Source of the DNA: an uncultured Roseburia sp.
GTDB lineage: Bacteria > Bacillota > Clostridia > Lachnospirales > Lachnospiraceae
Assembly: GCA_945787015.1 (NCBI GenBank)
Contig: CALZGM010000029.1
Span: forward strand, 1 to 38,102
DNA length: 38,102 nucleotides
Reading direction: 5' to 3'
How positions within the stretch are numbered: position 1 is the first letter of the stretch; the number at the start of each line of letters is the position of its first letter. The notes under the pieces were generated by a model. It did not search any database. It was not told the origin of the DNA and saw only the letters and a program-made list of their open reading frames with translations. The position numbers and the translations under genes are program-made. This document shows positions 8,030 to 16,210 of this stretch, in pieces.

Positions 8030-9448
8030 ATGGCAGAAGTTGTTAAAAAACCATTAAAAATAACTGAAACGATTCTTCGTGATGCACATCAGTCTTTGAT
8101 TGCAACACGTATGACAACAGAGCAGATGCTTCCAATCATTGATAAAATGGATCAGGTTGGATTTCATGCAGTAGAATGCTGGGGTGGCGCTACCTTTGAT
8201 GCTTCCCTTCGTTTCTTAAAAGAAGATCCGTGGGATCGTCTTCGCAAATTAAGAGCAGGTTTTAAGAATACAAAATTACAAATGTTATTCCGTGGACAGA
8301 ATATTTTGGGTTACCGTCCATATGCAGATGATGTAGTAGAGTATTTTGTACAGAAATCAATTGCAAATGGTATTGATATTATCCGTATTTTTGACTGCTT
8401 AAATGATATGCGTAACTTACAGACAGCTGTAACAGCATGTAAGAAAGAAAAAGGTCATTCACAGGTTGCATTGTCCTATACATTAGGGGATGCTTACACC
8501 TTAGAATACTGGACTGAGATGGCAAAGAAAATTGAAGATATGGGTGCTGATTCTATCTGTATCAAAGATATGGCCGGACTTTTGGTTCCGGTGAAGGCTA
8601 CCGAATTGGTTCAGGCATTAAAGGATGCTACTTCTTTACCAATAGAGCTTCATACACATTATACATCCGGTGTTGCTTCCATGACCTATTTGAAAGCAGT
8701 AGAAGCAGGCTGTGATATTATTGACACAGCGATGTCACCATTTGCACTTGGAACCAGCCAGCCTGCTACAGAAGTTATGGTAGAAGCATTTAAGGGTACA
8801 GAATTTGATACCGGCTTGGACCAGAACAAATTAGCTGAAATTGCTGAGTATTTCCGCCCGTTGAGAGAGGAAGCATTAGCAAGCGGTTTATTAAATCCAA
8901 AGGTTCTTGGTGTAAACATTAAGACTTTATTATATCAGGTACCGGGTGGTATGTTATCAAACATGGTGTCTCAGTTAAAGGAGCAGAATGCAGAAGATAA
9001 ATACAATGAAGTATTAGAGGAAATCCCAAGAGTTCGTAAAGACCTTGGTGAACCGCCACTTGTTACTCCTTCTTCGCAGATTGTTGGTACACAGGCTGTA
9101 TTTAACGTATTAATGGGTGAACGCTATAAGGTTGCTACCAAAGAAACCAAAGACGTTTTACTTGGAAAATACGGTCAGACAGTAAAACCATTCAATCCTG
9201 AGGTTGTTGACAAAGTTCTTGGCGAAGACAAGAAGAATGCAATCACATGCAGATATGCAGACTTACTGGAACCGGAATTAGATAAGCTGGAAGCTGAAAT
9301 GAAACAGTACAAACAGCAGGATGAAGACGTATTATCCTATGCGTTATTCCCACAGGTTGCTATGGACTTCTTTAAATACCGTGAAGCACAGCAGAAAAAA
9401 GTGGATGTAACGGTTGCAGATACAAAGAACGGAGCTTATCCGGTATAA
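8030..9448 (+). CDS. oadA: Oxaloacetate decarboxylase alpha / pyruvate carboxyltransferase (5S-like) subunit
   Basis: A TIM-barrel carboxyltransferase that moves CO2 between oxaloacetate/pyruvate and biotin. Visible active-site parts: LRDAHQSL with metal ligand Asp18, Lys179 in CIKDMAGLL as the carboxylated lysine, and His208/His210 in ELHTHYTSG. The conserved DTAMSPFALGTSQPATE and PGGMLSNMVSQL segments are present. At 472 residues it ends after the conserved carboxylase C-terminal region and has no biotinyl domain of its own, unlike Klebsiella OadA. It therefore resembles the 5S subunit of Propionibacterium transcarboxylase or PycB. It must borrow the biotin carrier encoded at 6471-6842. It is the last gene of the operon. 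Confidence 0.92.
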   Translation: MAEVVKKPLKITETILRDAHQSLIATRMTTEQMLPIIDKMDQVGFHAVECWGGATFDASLRFLKEDPWDRLRKLRAGFKNTKLQMLFRGQNILGYRPYADDVVEYFVQKSIANGIDIIRIFDCLNDMRNLQTAVTACKKEKGHSQVALSYTLGDAYTLEYWTEMAKKIEDMGADSICIKDMAGLLVPVKATELVQALKDATSLPIELHTHYTSGVASMTYLKAVEAGCDIIDTAMSPFALGTSQPATEVMVEAFKGTEFDTGLDQNKLAEIAEYFRPLREEALASGLLNPKVLGVNIKTLLYQVPGGMLSNMVSQLKEQNAEDKYNEVLEEIPRVRKDLGEPPLVTPSSQIVGTQAVFNVLMGERYKVATKETKDVLLGKYGQTVKPFNPEVVDKVLGEDKKNAITCRYADLLEPELDKLEAEMKQYKQQDEDVLSYALFPQVAMDFFKYREAQQKKVDVTVADTKNGAYPV

Positions 9449-9450
9449 TA

Positions 9451-9499
9451 AAAAACCTATTTATTGAGCTAAGAAAGCTTAATAAATAGGTTTTTCTTT
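9451..9499 (+). terminator. Terminator of the decarboxylase operon
   Basis: A 20-bp stem (9451-9470 with 9476-9495, one G-T pair) with loop AAGAA, followed by CTTTT. It is the longest terminator stem in the window. Confidence 0.85.
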
Positions 9500-9513
9500 T
9501 GCATTAAATAAGG

Positions 9514-9542
9514 TTGATTTTTCCATATTCGTTATGTATAAT
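9514..9542 (+). promoter_or_regulatory. Promoter of the chemoreceptor gene
   Basis: TTGATT (9514-9519), 17-base spacer, consensus TATAAT (9537-9542), about 68 bases before the start codon. The leader shows no riboswitch fold that I recognise. Confidence 0.6.
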
Positions 9543-9609
9543 TAAAAAGGTGGGGCAAAAGTACCATGTAGTGGTGTTATACATTTTTACATAAAGGAGA
9601 AGACTAACT

Positions 9610-11100
9610 ATGAATCTAAGCAAGTATATTAAAAGGAAACAACTGACACCTGAACAGTATAGGATGGCAAATAAAAAAATGTATGCAATTCTGGCTATCT
9701 GTTATTTGGTCTACATTTTAATTGAATTAATGAATTTACAAGGAAGAACACATGGGTATTTCAGAATCGCAATTTACGTTATCTTTGCTGTAGTGGACCT
9801 AATTGTTGTTAAAAAGAATAGTGACAAAAAAACAGCAATGCTTACAATGGCTGTTACTTTTCTAATTACCTACTTGTTATTGGTAATGAATAATGGGGTA
9901 TTATCAATGGTAATGGTATTTCCGGCTCTGCTAGGTTTTATGCTTTATATGAATTCTCTCTTAATCACATTAGGATGCATCTCTGCATATATAGTTGGCA
10001 GCTTAAAAAGTTTTATTGTTTGGAAAATGGGAGATGCTCAGGCATTTCAACAGTCATCTCTGATATTAGTCAGTTTCTTTATCTGTATTTATGGTTCTTA
10101 TATTGCAATTAAAATCTTATATGAATTTAGTGAACAGGACCGTGAAATTATTGTAAAAGAAGCGGCTCATCGAAAAGAAGTTGCAGAAGCCGTATCCGAA
10201 ACGGTTGAATCGATTGCAGAGGAGTTTCATGAATTATTGGTGGGCTTTGATGAAATCAATACATCCATGAATTCGGCAGATGATGCAATGAATGATATTG
10301 CGGGAAGTTCTGAGAGTACGGCAGAAGCAGTTAATTGTCAGGCTGATATGACTTCAAATATTCAGGAACGTATTGTACACACAAATGAACTTGTTAAAAA
10401 TGCAAAAGAAACCACTGAGAAACTGAAAAATGTAGTGCTGGATGGAAAGAAGCTTGCAGACAATCTGCAGGAGCAATCCGATTTGGTTGATCAGAATATT
10501 TCAATCATATCTAAAACAGTAGAAGAACTTGTTACAAATGTGCAGAAAGTATCCGGTATTACTGATTCTATTTTAAATATTTCTTCTCAGACGAATTTGC
10601 TTGCATTAAATGCCAGTATTGAAGCTGCAAGAGCAGGAGAAGCCGGAAAAGGATTTGCAGTTGTTGCAGATGAAATCAGAAAGCTGGCAGAAGAAACAAA
10701 GGTTTCTACCGAAAAGATTACAGAGATTATTAACCAGCTGACGAATGTTACAAATGAGACACAGGCAGGCATCGAAGAATCTGCGGAAGCCATTAATATT
10801 CAGCGTAAGAAAGTAGAGGAAGTAAATGACAGCTTTACCGAAGTAGAAAATGGTATGACTAATCTGCAGGGAGATGTGACTACCATGAGTCAGGAAGTGG
10901 AAGCAGTCTTAGAAGCGAACCGTGAAATTGTTGATAGTATTTCTATGTTATCAGCAGCGTCTGAAGAGGTATCAGCAGGAACACAGACTTGTAAGACTAC
11001 TATAGACGTAGCAGTTGAGAAGGTTGGAATCTATTCACAAAAGGTTGAGGGAACATTCGAACAATTACAGGTTTTGGTAGAAAAAGCAGGGATGGAATAA
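9610..11100 (+). CDS. Methyl-accepting chemotaxis protein with multi-helix membrane sensor
   Basis: The C-terminal half (about 180-496) is a coiled-coil signalling domain whose tip, around residues 324-362, reads [20 protein letters not shown] and then [15 protein letters not shown], the most conserved receptor sequence. The N-terminal 175 residues hold about six hydrophobic helices (near 24-43, 49-67, 76-93, 99-132 and 148-172), with no extracellular ligand domain and no obvious HAMP. Such receptors may sense membrane state or a small hydrophobic cue; that is inference. AAGGAG precedes the ATG. It is monocistronic, with its own promoter and terminator. No CheA, CheW or flagellar gene is nearby, but a CheR-type methyltransferase lies 5 kb downstream. 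Confidence 0.9.
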   Translation: MNLSKYIKRKQLTPEQYRMANKKMYAILAICYLVYILIELMNLQGRTHGYFRIAIYVIFAVVDLIVVKKNSDKKTAMLTMAVTFLITYLLLVMNNGVLSMVMVFPALLGFMLYMNSLLITLGCISAYIVGSLKSFIVWKMGDAQAFQQSSLILVSFFICIYGSYIAIKILYEFSEQDREIIVKEAAHRKEVAEAVSETVESIAEEFHELLVGFDEINTSMNSADDAMNDIAGSSESTAEAVNCQADMTSNIQERIVHTNELVKNAKETTEKLKNVVLDGKKLADNLQEQSDLVDQNISIISKTVEELVTNVQKVSGITDSILNISSQTNLLALNASIEAARAGEAGKGFAVVADEIRKLAEETKVSTEKITEIINQLTNVTNETQAGIEESAEAINIQRKKVEEVNDSFTEVENGMTNLQGDVTTMSQEVEAVLEANREIVDSISMLSAASEEVSAGTQTCKTTIDVAVEKVGIYSQKVEGTFEQLQVLVEKAGME

Positions 11101-11107
11101 ATTTCCC

Positions 11108-11145
11108 AAGGACGTATGGAAAACATAATCTATACGTCCTTTTTT
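11108..11145 (+). terminator. Terminator after the chemoreceptor gene
   Basis: A 10-bp stem (11108-11117 with 11132-11141) followed by a T tract. Confidence 0.8.
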
Positions 11146-11160
11146 ACGATATGATTTGTA

Positions 11161-11189
11161 TTGGACAATATCTTTAGTTTTGTTATAAT
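11161..11189 (+). promoter_or_regulatory. Promoter of the RpiR-type regulator and downstream genes
   Basis: TTGGAC (11161-11166), 17 bases, TATAAT (11184-11189). A small inverted repeat TGATA-AATG-TATCA (11228-11241) lies between the promoter and the ribosome site and could be an operator. Confidence 0.65.
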
Positions 11190-11255
11190 AAAAAAGCCGT
11201 AACGAGATGAAGAAGTAACGGATATGGTGATAAATGTATCATACAGAGGTGTGAG

Positions 11256-12188
11256 ATGGGAACTACAAAGGATTTAAGAAGCCGAATCAATGAGTCGTAT
11301 GGAAAACTCAGTAAGGGCCAGAAAAGGCTGGCAGCATATATTACGGATAATTATGATAAGGCAGTATTTTTAACTGCTGCTAAGCTCGGAGAAATTGTAG
11401 GTGTAAGCGAATCAACGGTAGTTCGATTTGCAATGCATTTAGGATATAAGGGATATCCGGAATTCCAGGATGCATTAGAAGAACTGGTAAAAAATAAACT
11501 GAATTCGATGCAGCGAATGGAAGTCGCCTATGGAAGAATAAATCAGTCAAAAATTTTAGACACAGTGTTACGGTCTGACATGGAGAGACTGCATGCTACT
11601 CTGGCTAAAATAGATGAGAATGTATTTGACTTAGCGGTGGAGACTATCTTAAATGCAAAACATATATACGTTATTGGAATTAGAAGTTGTGCATCGTTGG
11701 CCTCTTTTTTTGCATTTTATTTAAATTTGATTTTTGATAATGTGCATTTGATTCAGACAAATAGCTTAAGCGAAATTTTTGAACAAATGGTGCGTATAGG
11801 AAAAGATGATGTAATTATTGGGATCAGTTTTCCACGCTATTCTATGCGTACGTTAAAAGCAATGGAATTTGCTAATAATAGAAGTGCAAAGGTAATTACT
11901 TTAACGGATAGTGTACATTCGCCGATGAATCTTTATTCTTCCTGCAATTTAATTGCAGACAGTGATATGTCATCCATCGTGGATTCGCTGGTAGCACCTC
12001 TTAGTGTCATCAATGCCTTAATTGTGGCACTTTGTATGAAAAAGCAGACAAAAGTGGCTAAGACACTTGAGATGCTTGAAGATATCTGGGATGAATACCA
12101 GGTATATGAAAGTGATGAGATAAACTACATTAATGATTCTATTAAGATGCATTATGGGTCAGTAGGAGACAGTAAATTTCATGAGTAA
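11256..12188 (+). CDS. MurR/RpiR family transcriptional regulator
   Basis: A cytoplasmic sugar-phosphate-responsive regulator. The N-terminal winged helix-turn-helix (about 1-77) includes VGVSESTVVRFAMHLGYKGY, the recognition region of the family. The C-terminal SIS domain (about 110-270) has YVIGIRSCASLA and a second SIS loop GISFPRYSMRTLKAM, which in relatives binds phosphosugars. Length 310 is slightly above the usual 280-290. GAGGTG lies upstream of the ATG. Its last 8 bases overlap the start of the flavoprotein gene, so the two are translationally linked. No sugar catabolic gene is adjacent, so the effector and target genes are unknown. Confidence 0.9.
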   Translation: MGTTKDLRSRINESYGKLSKGQKRLAAYITDNYDKAVFLTAAKLGEIVGVSESTVVRFAMHLGYKGYPEFQDALEELVKNKLNSMQRMEVAYGRINQSKILDTVLRSDMERLHATLAKIDENVFDLAVETILNAKHIYVIGIRSCASLASFFAFYLNLIFDNVHLIQTNSLSEIFEQMVRIGKDDVIIGISFPRYSMRTLKAMEFANNRSAKVITLTDSVHSPMNLYSSCNLIADSDMSSIVDSLVAPLSVINALIVALCMKKQTKVAKTLEMLEDIWDEYQVYESDEINYINDSIKMHYGSVGDSKFHE

Positions 12189-13464
12189 AGTAATTGTAAT
12201 TGGCGGTGGACCTGCGGGAATGATGGCTGCTTTAGCAGCTGCAGAAGGCGGTCATGAAGTACTGCTTTTGGAAAAAAATGAAAAGCTTGGTAAGAAGTTA
12301 TATATCACAGGAAAAGGGCGTTGTAATATTACAAATTCAGGTGACATGGAGAACTTATTTGCCAATGTTATGACGAATGCAAAATTTTTGTATAGTGCAT
12401 TTTATGCCTATGATAATCAGATGGTCATGGATTTCTTTGAAAAAGAGGGATTGCCAATAAAAAATGAACGCGGCAATCGTGTATTCCCGGTTTCAGACCA
12501 CTCTTCGGATGTCATCAATACTTTACAACGTGAGTTAAAAAAAGCAGGTGTAGAGGTAAATTTATATACAGAAGCCGGTAATCTTTTGCTTGAAGAAAGA
12601 GAAGATATTGAAGAATTGGATAAAAAGGAACCACGCCAAATTGTAAGAGGAGTGCAGTTGAAAAACGGTCTTGTAAACGGAAAAAAAACGGTTATAGCTG
12701 ATGCTGTAATTATTGCTACCGGAGGTTTCTCATACCAAACCACAGGATCAACCGGTGACGGTTACCGTTTTGCCAGGGATATGGGACATACAGTAACAGA
12801 AATTCATCCATCTTTAGTACCTTTTAATACGAAAGAAGAGTATGTAAAAGAAATGCAGGGATTAGCCCTAAAGAATGTGAGTGTTCGTATATATGATGGC
12901 AAAAAGAAATTATATGAAGACTTTGGAGAAATGTTGTTTACCCATTTTGGTGTTAGTGGCCCCTTGCTTTTATCTGCAAGTGCCATGATGGCTCCTAAAT
13001 ATACTTCTAAAGAATTGCATATGGAAATCGATTTAAAACCGGCTTTAGAGGAAGAGCAGTTGGATAAGCGTATTTTAAAGGATTTTGAAGAAGCAAAGAA
13101 TAAGCAGTTTAAGAATTCCATAGGAAAACTTTTTCCTGCAAAAATGATTCCGGTTATTTTGCAATTATCTGGTATTAATCCGGATAAAAAAGTGAATGAG
13201 ATTACCAAAGAGGAAAGAGCTGCTTTTGTGAAATTAATCAAAGCTTTCCCCGTCACTTTAAATGGTTTGCGTGATTTTAATGAAGCTATCATTACAAGGG
13301 GTGGGGTAAAAGTGAACGAAGTAAATCCTTCCACTATGGAGTCTAAAATAGTAAAAAATTTGTATTTTTGTGGAGAGGTTCTGGATTTGGATGCACTAAC
13401 CGGAGGCTACAATTTGCAGATTGCATGGTCAACCGGACATCTTGCAGGGGCTTCCATTGAATAA
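12181..13464 (+). CDS. BaiN/HI0933-family FAD-dependent oxidoreductase
   Basis: A flavoprotein of the YhiN/HI0933/BaiN family. The N terminus has the dinucleotide-binding fold VIGGGPAGMMAALAAAEGG followed by the family signature LGKKLYITGKGRCNITN. The mid-section has GYRFARDMGHTV, and the C terminus ends in the FAD-closing segment GEVLDLDALTGGYNLQIAWS. At 427 residues it is full length. One relative (BaiN) has been linked to bile acid dehydroxylation, but most members have unknown substrates and the name should not be read as function. It overlaps the RpiR gene by 8 bases, and cmk starts 25 bases after it. Confidence 0.9.
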   Translation: MSKVIVIGGGPAGMMAALAAAEGGHEVLLLEKNEKLGKKLYITGKGRCNITNSGDMENLFANVMTNAKFLYSAFYAYDNQMVMDFFEKEGLPIKNERGNRVFPVSDHSSDVINTLQRELKKAGVEVNLYTEAGNLLLEEREDIEELDKKEPRQIVRGVQLKNGLVNGKKTVIADAVIIATGGFSYQTTGSTGDGYRFARDMGHTVTEIHPSLVPFNTKEEYVKEMQGLALKNVSVRIYDGKKKLYEDFGEMLFTHFGVSGPLLLSASAMMAPKYTSKELHMEIDLKPALEEEQLDKRILKDFEEAKNKQFKNSIGKLFPAKMIPVILQLSGINPDKKVNEITKEERAAFVKLIKAFPVTLNGLRDFNEAIITRGGVKVNEVNPSTMESKIVKNLYFCGEVLDLDALTGGYNLQIAWSTGHLAGASIE

Positions 13465-13489
13465 TAAAATGAAACAGGAGAGAAAAATT

Positions 13490-14164
13490 ATGAGTATGAA
13501 TATTGCAATTGACGGACCGGCAGGAGCCGGAAAGAGCACCATAGCGAAAAGACTGGCAAAACAGTTGGGCTTTATCTACATTGATACAGGTGCTATGTAC
13601 CGTGCTATGGGGTATTATTTTGCTGTAAAAAAAGGGATTGATATAAACAGCGAGGCAGAAGTTGCGGCTGCATGCCCGGAAGTAGAAGTGACGATAGCAT
13701 ATGAAAATGGGGAACAACAGGTATATGTAAATGGGGAAAATTTAAGTGGAGTAATTCGTACGGAACAGGCCGGGACAATGGCATCTACTGTCAGCGTGTA
13801 TCCGGTGGTCCGCGCTAAATTAGTTGAATCCCAGCATAAGCTGGCTGAAAATGCAGATGTTATTATGGATGGCAGAGATATCGGAACGGTTGTGCTCCCG
13901 AATGCTCAGGTAAAAATTTATCTGACAGCAAGTTCCGCTACACGAGCAAAACGCCGCTATGACGAATTAAAAGCAAAAGGCGTGGAATGCAGCATAGAGG
14001 AGATTGAAAAAGATATTATAGAAAGAGACTATCGTGATATGAACCGTGAGACTTCCCCGTTGAAACAGGCAGAGGATGCCGTTTTGGTGGACACATCCGA
14101 TTTGGATATTGATGAAGTGGTAGAAGTAATCTTTAAAATTTATGAAAGTAAAAAAGGGAAATAA
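13490..14164 (+). CDS. cmk: Cytidylate kinase
   Basis: Phosphorylates CMP and dCMP with ATP. The P-loop GPAGAGKST spans residues 9-17, followed by the NMP-binding YIDTGAMYRAMGYYF, the MDGRDIGTVVLPNA segment and the LID region with RDYRDMNRETSPLKQAEDA. At 224 residues it is the standard short bacterial form. The frame is open back into the flavoprotein gene, but the ATG at 13490 follows AGGAG at the right distance and gives the family N terminus. It lies four bases before ispH, an arrangement widely conserved in clostridia. Confidence 0.95.
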   Translation: MSMNIAIDGPAGAGKSTIAKRLAKQLGFIYIDTGAMYRAMGYYFAVKKGIDINSEAEVAAACPEVEVTIAYENGEQQVYVNGENLSGVIRTEQAGTMASTVSVYPVVRAKLVESQHKLAENADVIMDGRDIGTVVLPNAQVKIYLTASSATRAKRRYDELKAKGVECSIEEIEKDIIERDYRDMNRETSPLKQAEDAVLVDTSDLDIDEVVEVIFKIYESKKGK

Positions 14165-14168
14165 AAGT

Positions 14169-15023
14169 ATGAATGTCACATTGGCAAAAAGTGCAGGTTT
14201 TTGTTTTGGAGTAAAGCGTGCTGTAAAAACGGTCTATGAAGAGGCTGATAAGTCGGATAAGCCGATTTATACATTTGGTCCAATCATACACAATGAAGAA
14301 GTCGTGGCTGATCTAGAGAGTAAAGGCGTTACTGTTGTGAATTCTGTAGAAGAATTGGCGGAAAAACCGAAGGGAACAGTTATTATCCGTTCCCATGGAG
14401 TCGAAAAAAGTATCTATGAACAGATAAAAAAGCTGGATTTTGAAATTGTAGATGCAACCTGCCCATTTGTATTGAAAATTCATCGTTTGGTTGAAAAGTA
14501 TAGTGCAGAAGGTTGTCATGTTGTAATCATCGGAAATGATAGTCATCCTGAAGTGATTGGGATAAAAGGGTGGTCTGATGCGAAAGCTACAACTGTTATT
14601 TCTTCAAAAGAGGAAGCCGAATCCTTTCATCTCAAGGAAGGAAGCAAAGTCTGTATTGTATCACAGACAACATTTAACTACAATAAATTTCAAGAATTAG
14701 TTGAAATTATCGGTAAAAAAGGTTATGATATAATTGTTTTAAATACTATCTGCAATGCAACAGAGGAGAGACAGACTGAGGCTGCTAAAATTGCAAGGGA
14801 AGTAGATGCCATGATTGTCATCGGTGGTAAATCCAGTTCTAACACGCAGAAGTTATTTGAAATATGCAAAAGCGAATGTGAAAATACTTACTATATACAA
14901 ACAATTAAGGATTTGGACCTTTCCGGTTTTAAATCTGTCGATAACGTAGGTATTACCGCAGGGGCATCCACCCCAAACAATATTATTGAGGAGGTTCAAA
15001 AGAATGTCAGAAATGAGTTTTGA
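14169..15023 (+). CDS. ispH: 4-hydroxy-3-methylbut-2-enyl diphosphate reductase
   Basis: The last step of the MEP isoprenoid pathway: reduction of HMBPP to IPP and DMAPP by an iron-sulfur enzyme. The three cluster cysteines are Cys12 (AGFCFGVKRAV), Cys98 (DATCPFV) and Cys195 (NTICNATEERQ). Conserved substrate-binding histidines appear in IIHNEEVV and RSHGV, with the closing TAGASTPNNIIEEV motif. From the ATG at 14169 it is 284 residues; an in-frame ATG at 14142 inside cmk is less likely, as no ribosome site precedes it. The 3' end overlaps the S1-protein gene by 20 bases. In many clostridia these two are one fused protein; here they are separate frames. Confidence 0.95.
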   Translation: MNVTLAKSAGFCFGVKRAVKTVYEEADKSDKPIYTFGPIIHNEEVVADLESKGVTVVNSVEELAEKPKGTVIIRSHGVEKSIYEQIKKLDFEIVDATCPFVLKIHRLVEKYSAEGCHVVIIGNDSHPEVIGIKGWSDAKATTVISSKEEAESFHLKEGSKVCIVSQTTFNYNKFQELVEIIGKKGYDIIVLNTICNATEERQTEAAKIAREVDAMIVIGGKSSSNTQKLFEICKSECENTYYIQTIKDLDLSGFKSVDNVGITAGASTPNNIIEEVQKNVRNEF

Positions 15024-16137
15024 ACAAATGCTAGAAGAATCATTGAAAACAATAAGAAATGGGGAGGTAGTTGAAGGTACCGTTATCGATGTGAAACCGG
15101 ATGAAATCGTTTTGAATATCGGCTACAAGTCTGATGGAATCATTACACGCAGCGAATATACAAACGAACCTAACATTGATTTGACAACAATTGTTTCTGT
15201 TGGCGATACAATGGAAGCTAAGGTTTTAAAAGTAAACGATGGCGAAGGACAGGTTCTCCTTACCTACAAACGCCTTGCCGCAGAAAAAGGAAGCAAGAGA
15301 TTGGAAGAAGCTTTCGAAAACAAAGAAGTATTGACTGCAAAGGTAACACAGGTATTAGATGGTGGATTATGTGTCGTTGTTGATGAGACAAGAGTATTCA
15401 TCCCGGCAAGTCTTGTTTCTGATACTTATGAAAAAGATCTTTCTAAGTACAAAGATGCTGAGATTCAGTTTGTGATTAGCGAGTTTAATCCGAAACGTCG
15501 TAGAATCATCGGCGACAGAAAGCAGCTTTTAGTAGAACAGAAAGCAGCTATGCAGAAGGAATTATTTGAAAAAATCAATGTCGGTGATGTATTGGAAGGA
15601 ACTGTTAAGAATGTTACAGATTTCGGTGCATTTATTGACTTAGGCGGAGCTGATGGTTTACTTCACATTTCAGAAATGTCATGGGGACGTGTTGAGAGTC
15701 CTAAGAAAGTATTTAACGTTGGCGATACTGTAAAAGTTTTCATTAAAGAAATCAATGAAAATAAAATTGCACTCAGCATGAAGTTCCCTGCTGAGAATCC
15801 ATGGAACGGTGCAGCTGAGAAGTTTGCAGTAGGAAATATAGTAAAGGGAACTGTTGCAAGAATGACAGATTTTGGTGCATTCGTTGAACTTGCTCCGGGC
15901 GTTGATGCATTACTTCATGTTTCACAGATTTCAAAGGATCATGTTGAAAAACCGGCTGATGTATTAAAAGTTGGACAGGAAGTAGAAGCTAAGGTTGTAG
16001 ACTTTAATGAGGAAGAAAAGAAAATTAGTCTTTCTATCAAGGCTTTATATGCTCAGGAAGAGACAACAGAAGAAACTGCAGAAGAAGCAGACGTTGCTGA
16101 TGTGGATGTAGAAGCTGTTGCAAACGAAGAAGAATAA
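15004..16137 (+). CDS. Four-domain S1 RNA-binding protein (ribosomal protein S1-like)
   Basis: A cytoplasmic RNA-binding protein of 377 residues with four S1 OB-fold domains starting near GEVVEGTVIDV, KEVLTAKVTQV, GDVLEGTVKNVTDFGAFIDL and GNIVKGTVARMTDFGAFVEL, plus an acidic tail rich in Glu, Asp and Val. Typical Firmicute S1-like proteins carry four domains, against six in Escherichia coli RpsA. The ATG at 15004 follows GAGGAGG (14988-14994), a strong site lying inside ispH; a TTG at 14986 in the same frame lies before that site and is rejected. The reading frame differs from ispH over a 20-base overlap, which suggests coupled translation of the two. Confidence 0.9.
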   Translation: MSEMSFEQMLEESLKTIRNGEVVEGTVIDVKPDEIVLNIGYKSDGIITRSEYTNEPNIDLTTIVSVGDTMEAKVLKVNDGEGQVLLTYKRLAAEKGSKRLEEAFENKEVLTAKVTQVLDGGLCVVVDETRVFIPASLVSDTYEKDLSKYKDAEIQFVISEFNPKRRRIIGDRKQLLVEQKAAMQKELFEKINVGDVLEGTVKNVTDFGAFIDLGGADGLLHISEMSWGRVESPKKVFNVGDTVKVFIKEINENKIALSMKFPAENPWNGAAEKFAVGNIVKGTVARMTDFGAFVELAPGVDALLHVSQISKDHVEKPADVLKVGQEVEAKVVDFNEEEKKISLSIKALYAQEETTEETAEEADVADVDVEAVANEEE

Positions 16138-16154
16138 TAGAAATATGAATAGTG

Positions 16155-16179
16155 CAGCCTGACAATGTTTGTCAGGCTG
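16155..16179 (+). terminator. Hairpin after the S1-protein gene, possible terminator
   Basis: A perfect 11-bp stem, CAGCCTGACAA with TTGTCAGGCTG, and loop TGT. No T tract follows, so it may be a partial terminator, an RNA end-stabiliser, or a control on the CheR-type gene 31 bases later. Confidence 0.5.
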
Positions 16180-16210
16180 TATATAAATAATACAAAGGAT
16201 GGGAAGCTGC

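Noticed and set aside
9543-9609. Possible c-di-GMP or other riboswitch in the chemoreceptor leader
   Set aside because: The leader is under 70 bases, with no conserved aptamer core that I can recognise.
12804-13334. 176-codon minus-strand open frame inside the BaiN-type gene
   Set aside because: The sense protein has continuous family motifs across the same bases; the antisense frame has no recognisable domain.
14142-14168. Earlier ATG for ispH at 14142
   Set aside because: It lies inside cmk with no ribosome site; the ATG at 14169 gives the conserved N terminus.
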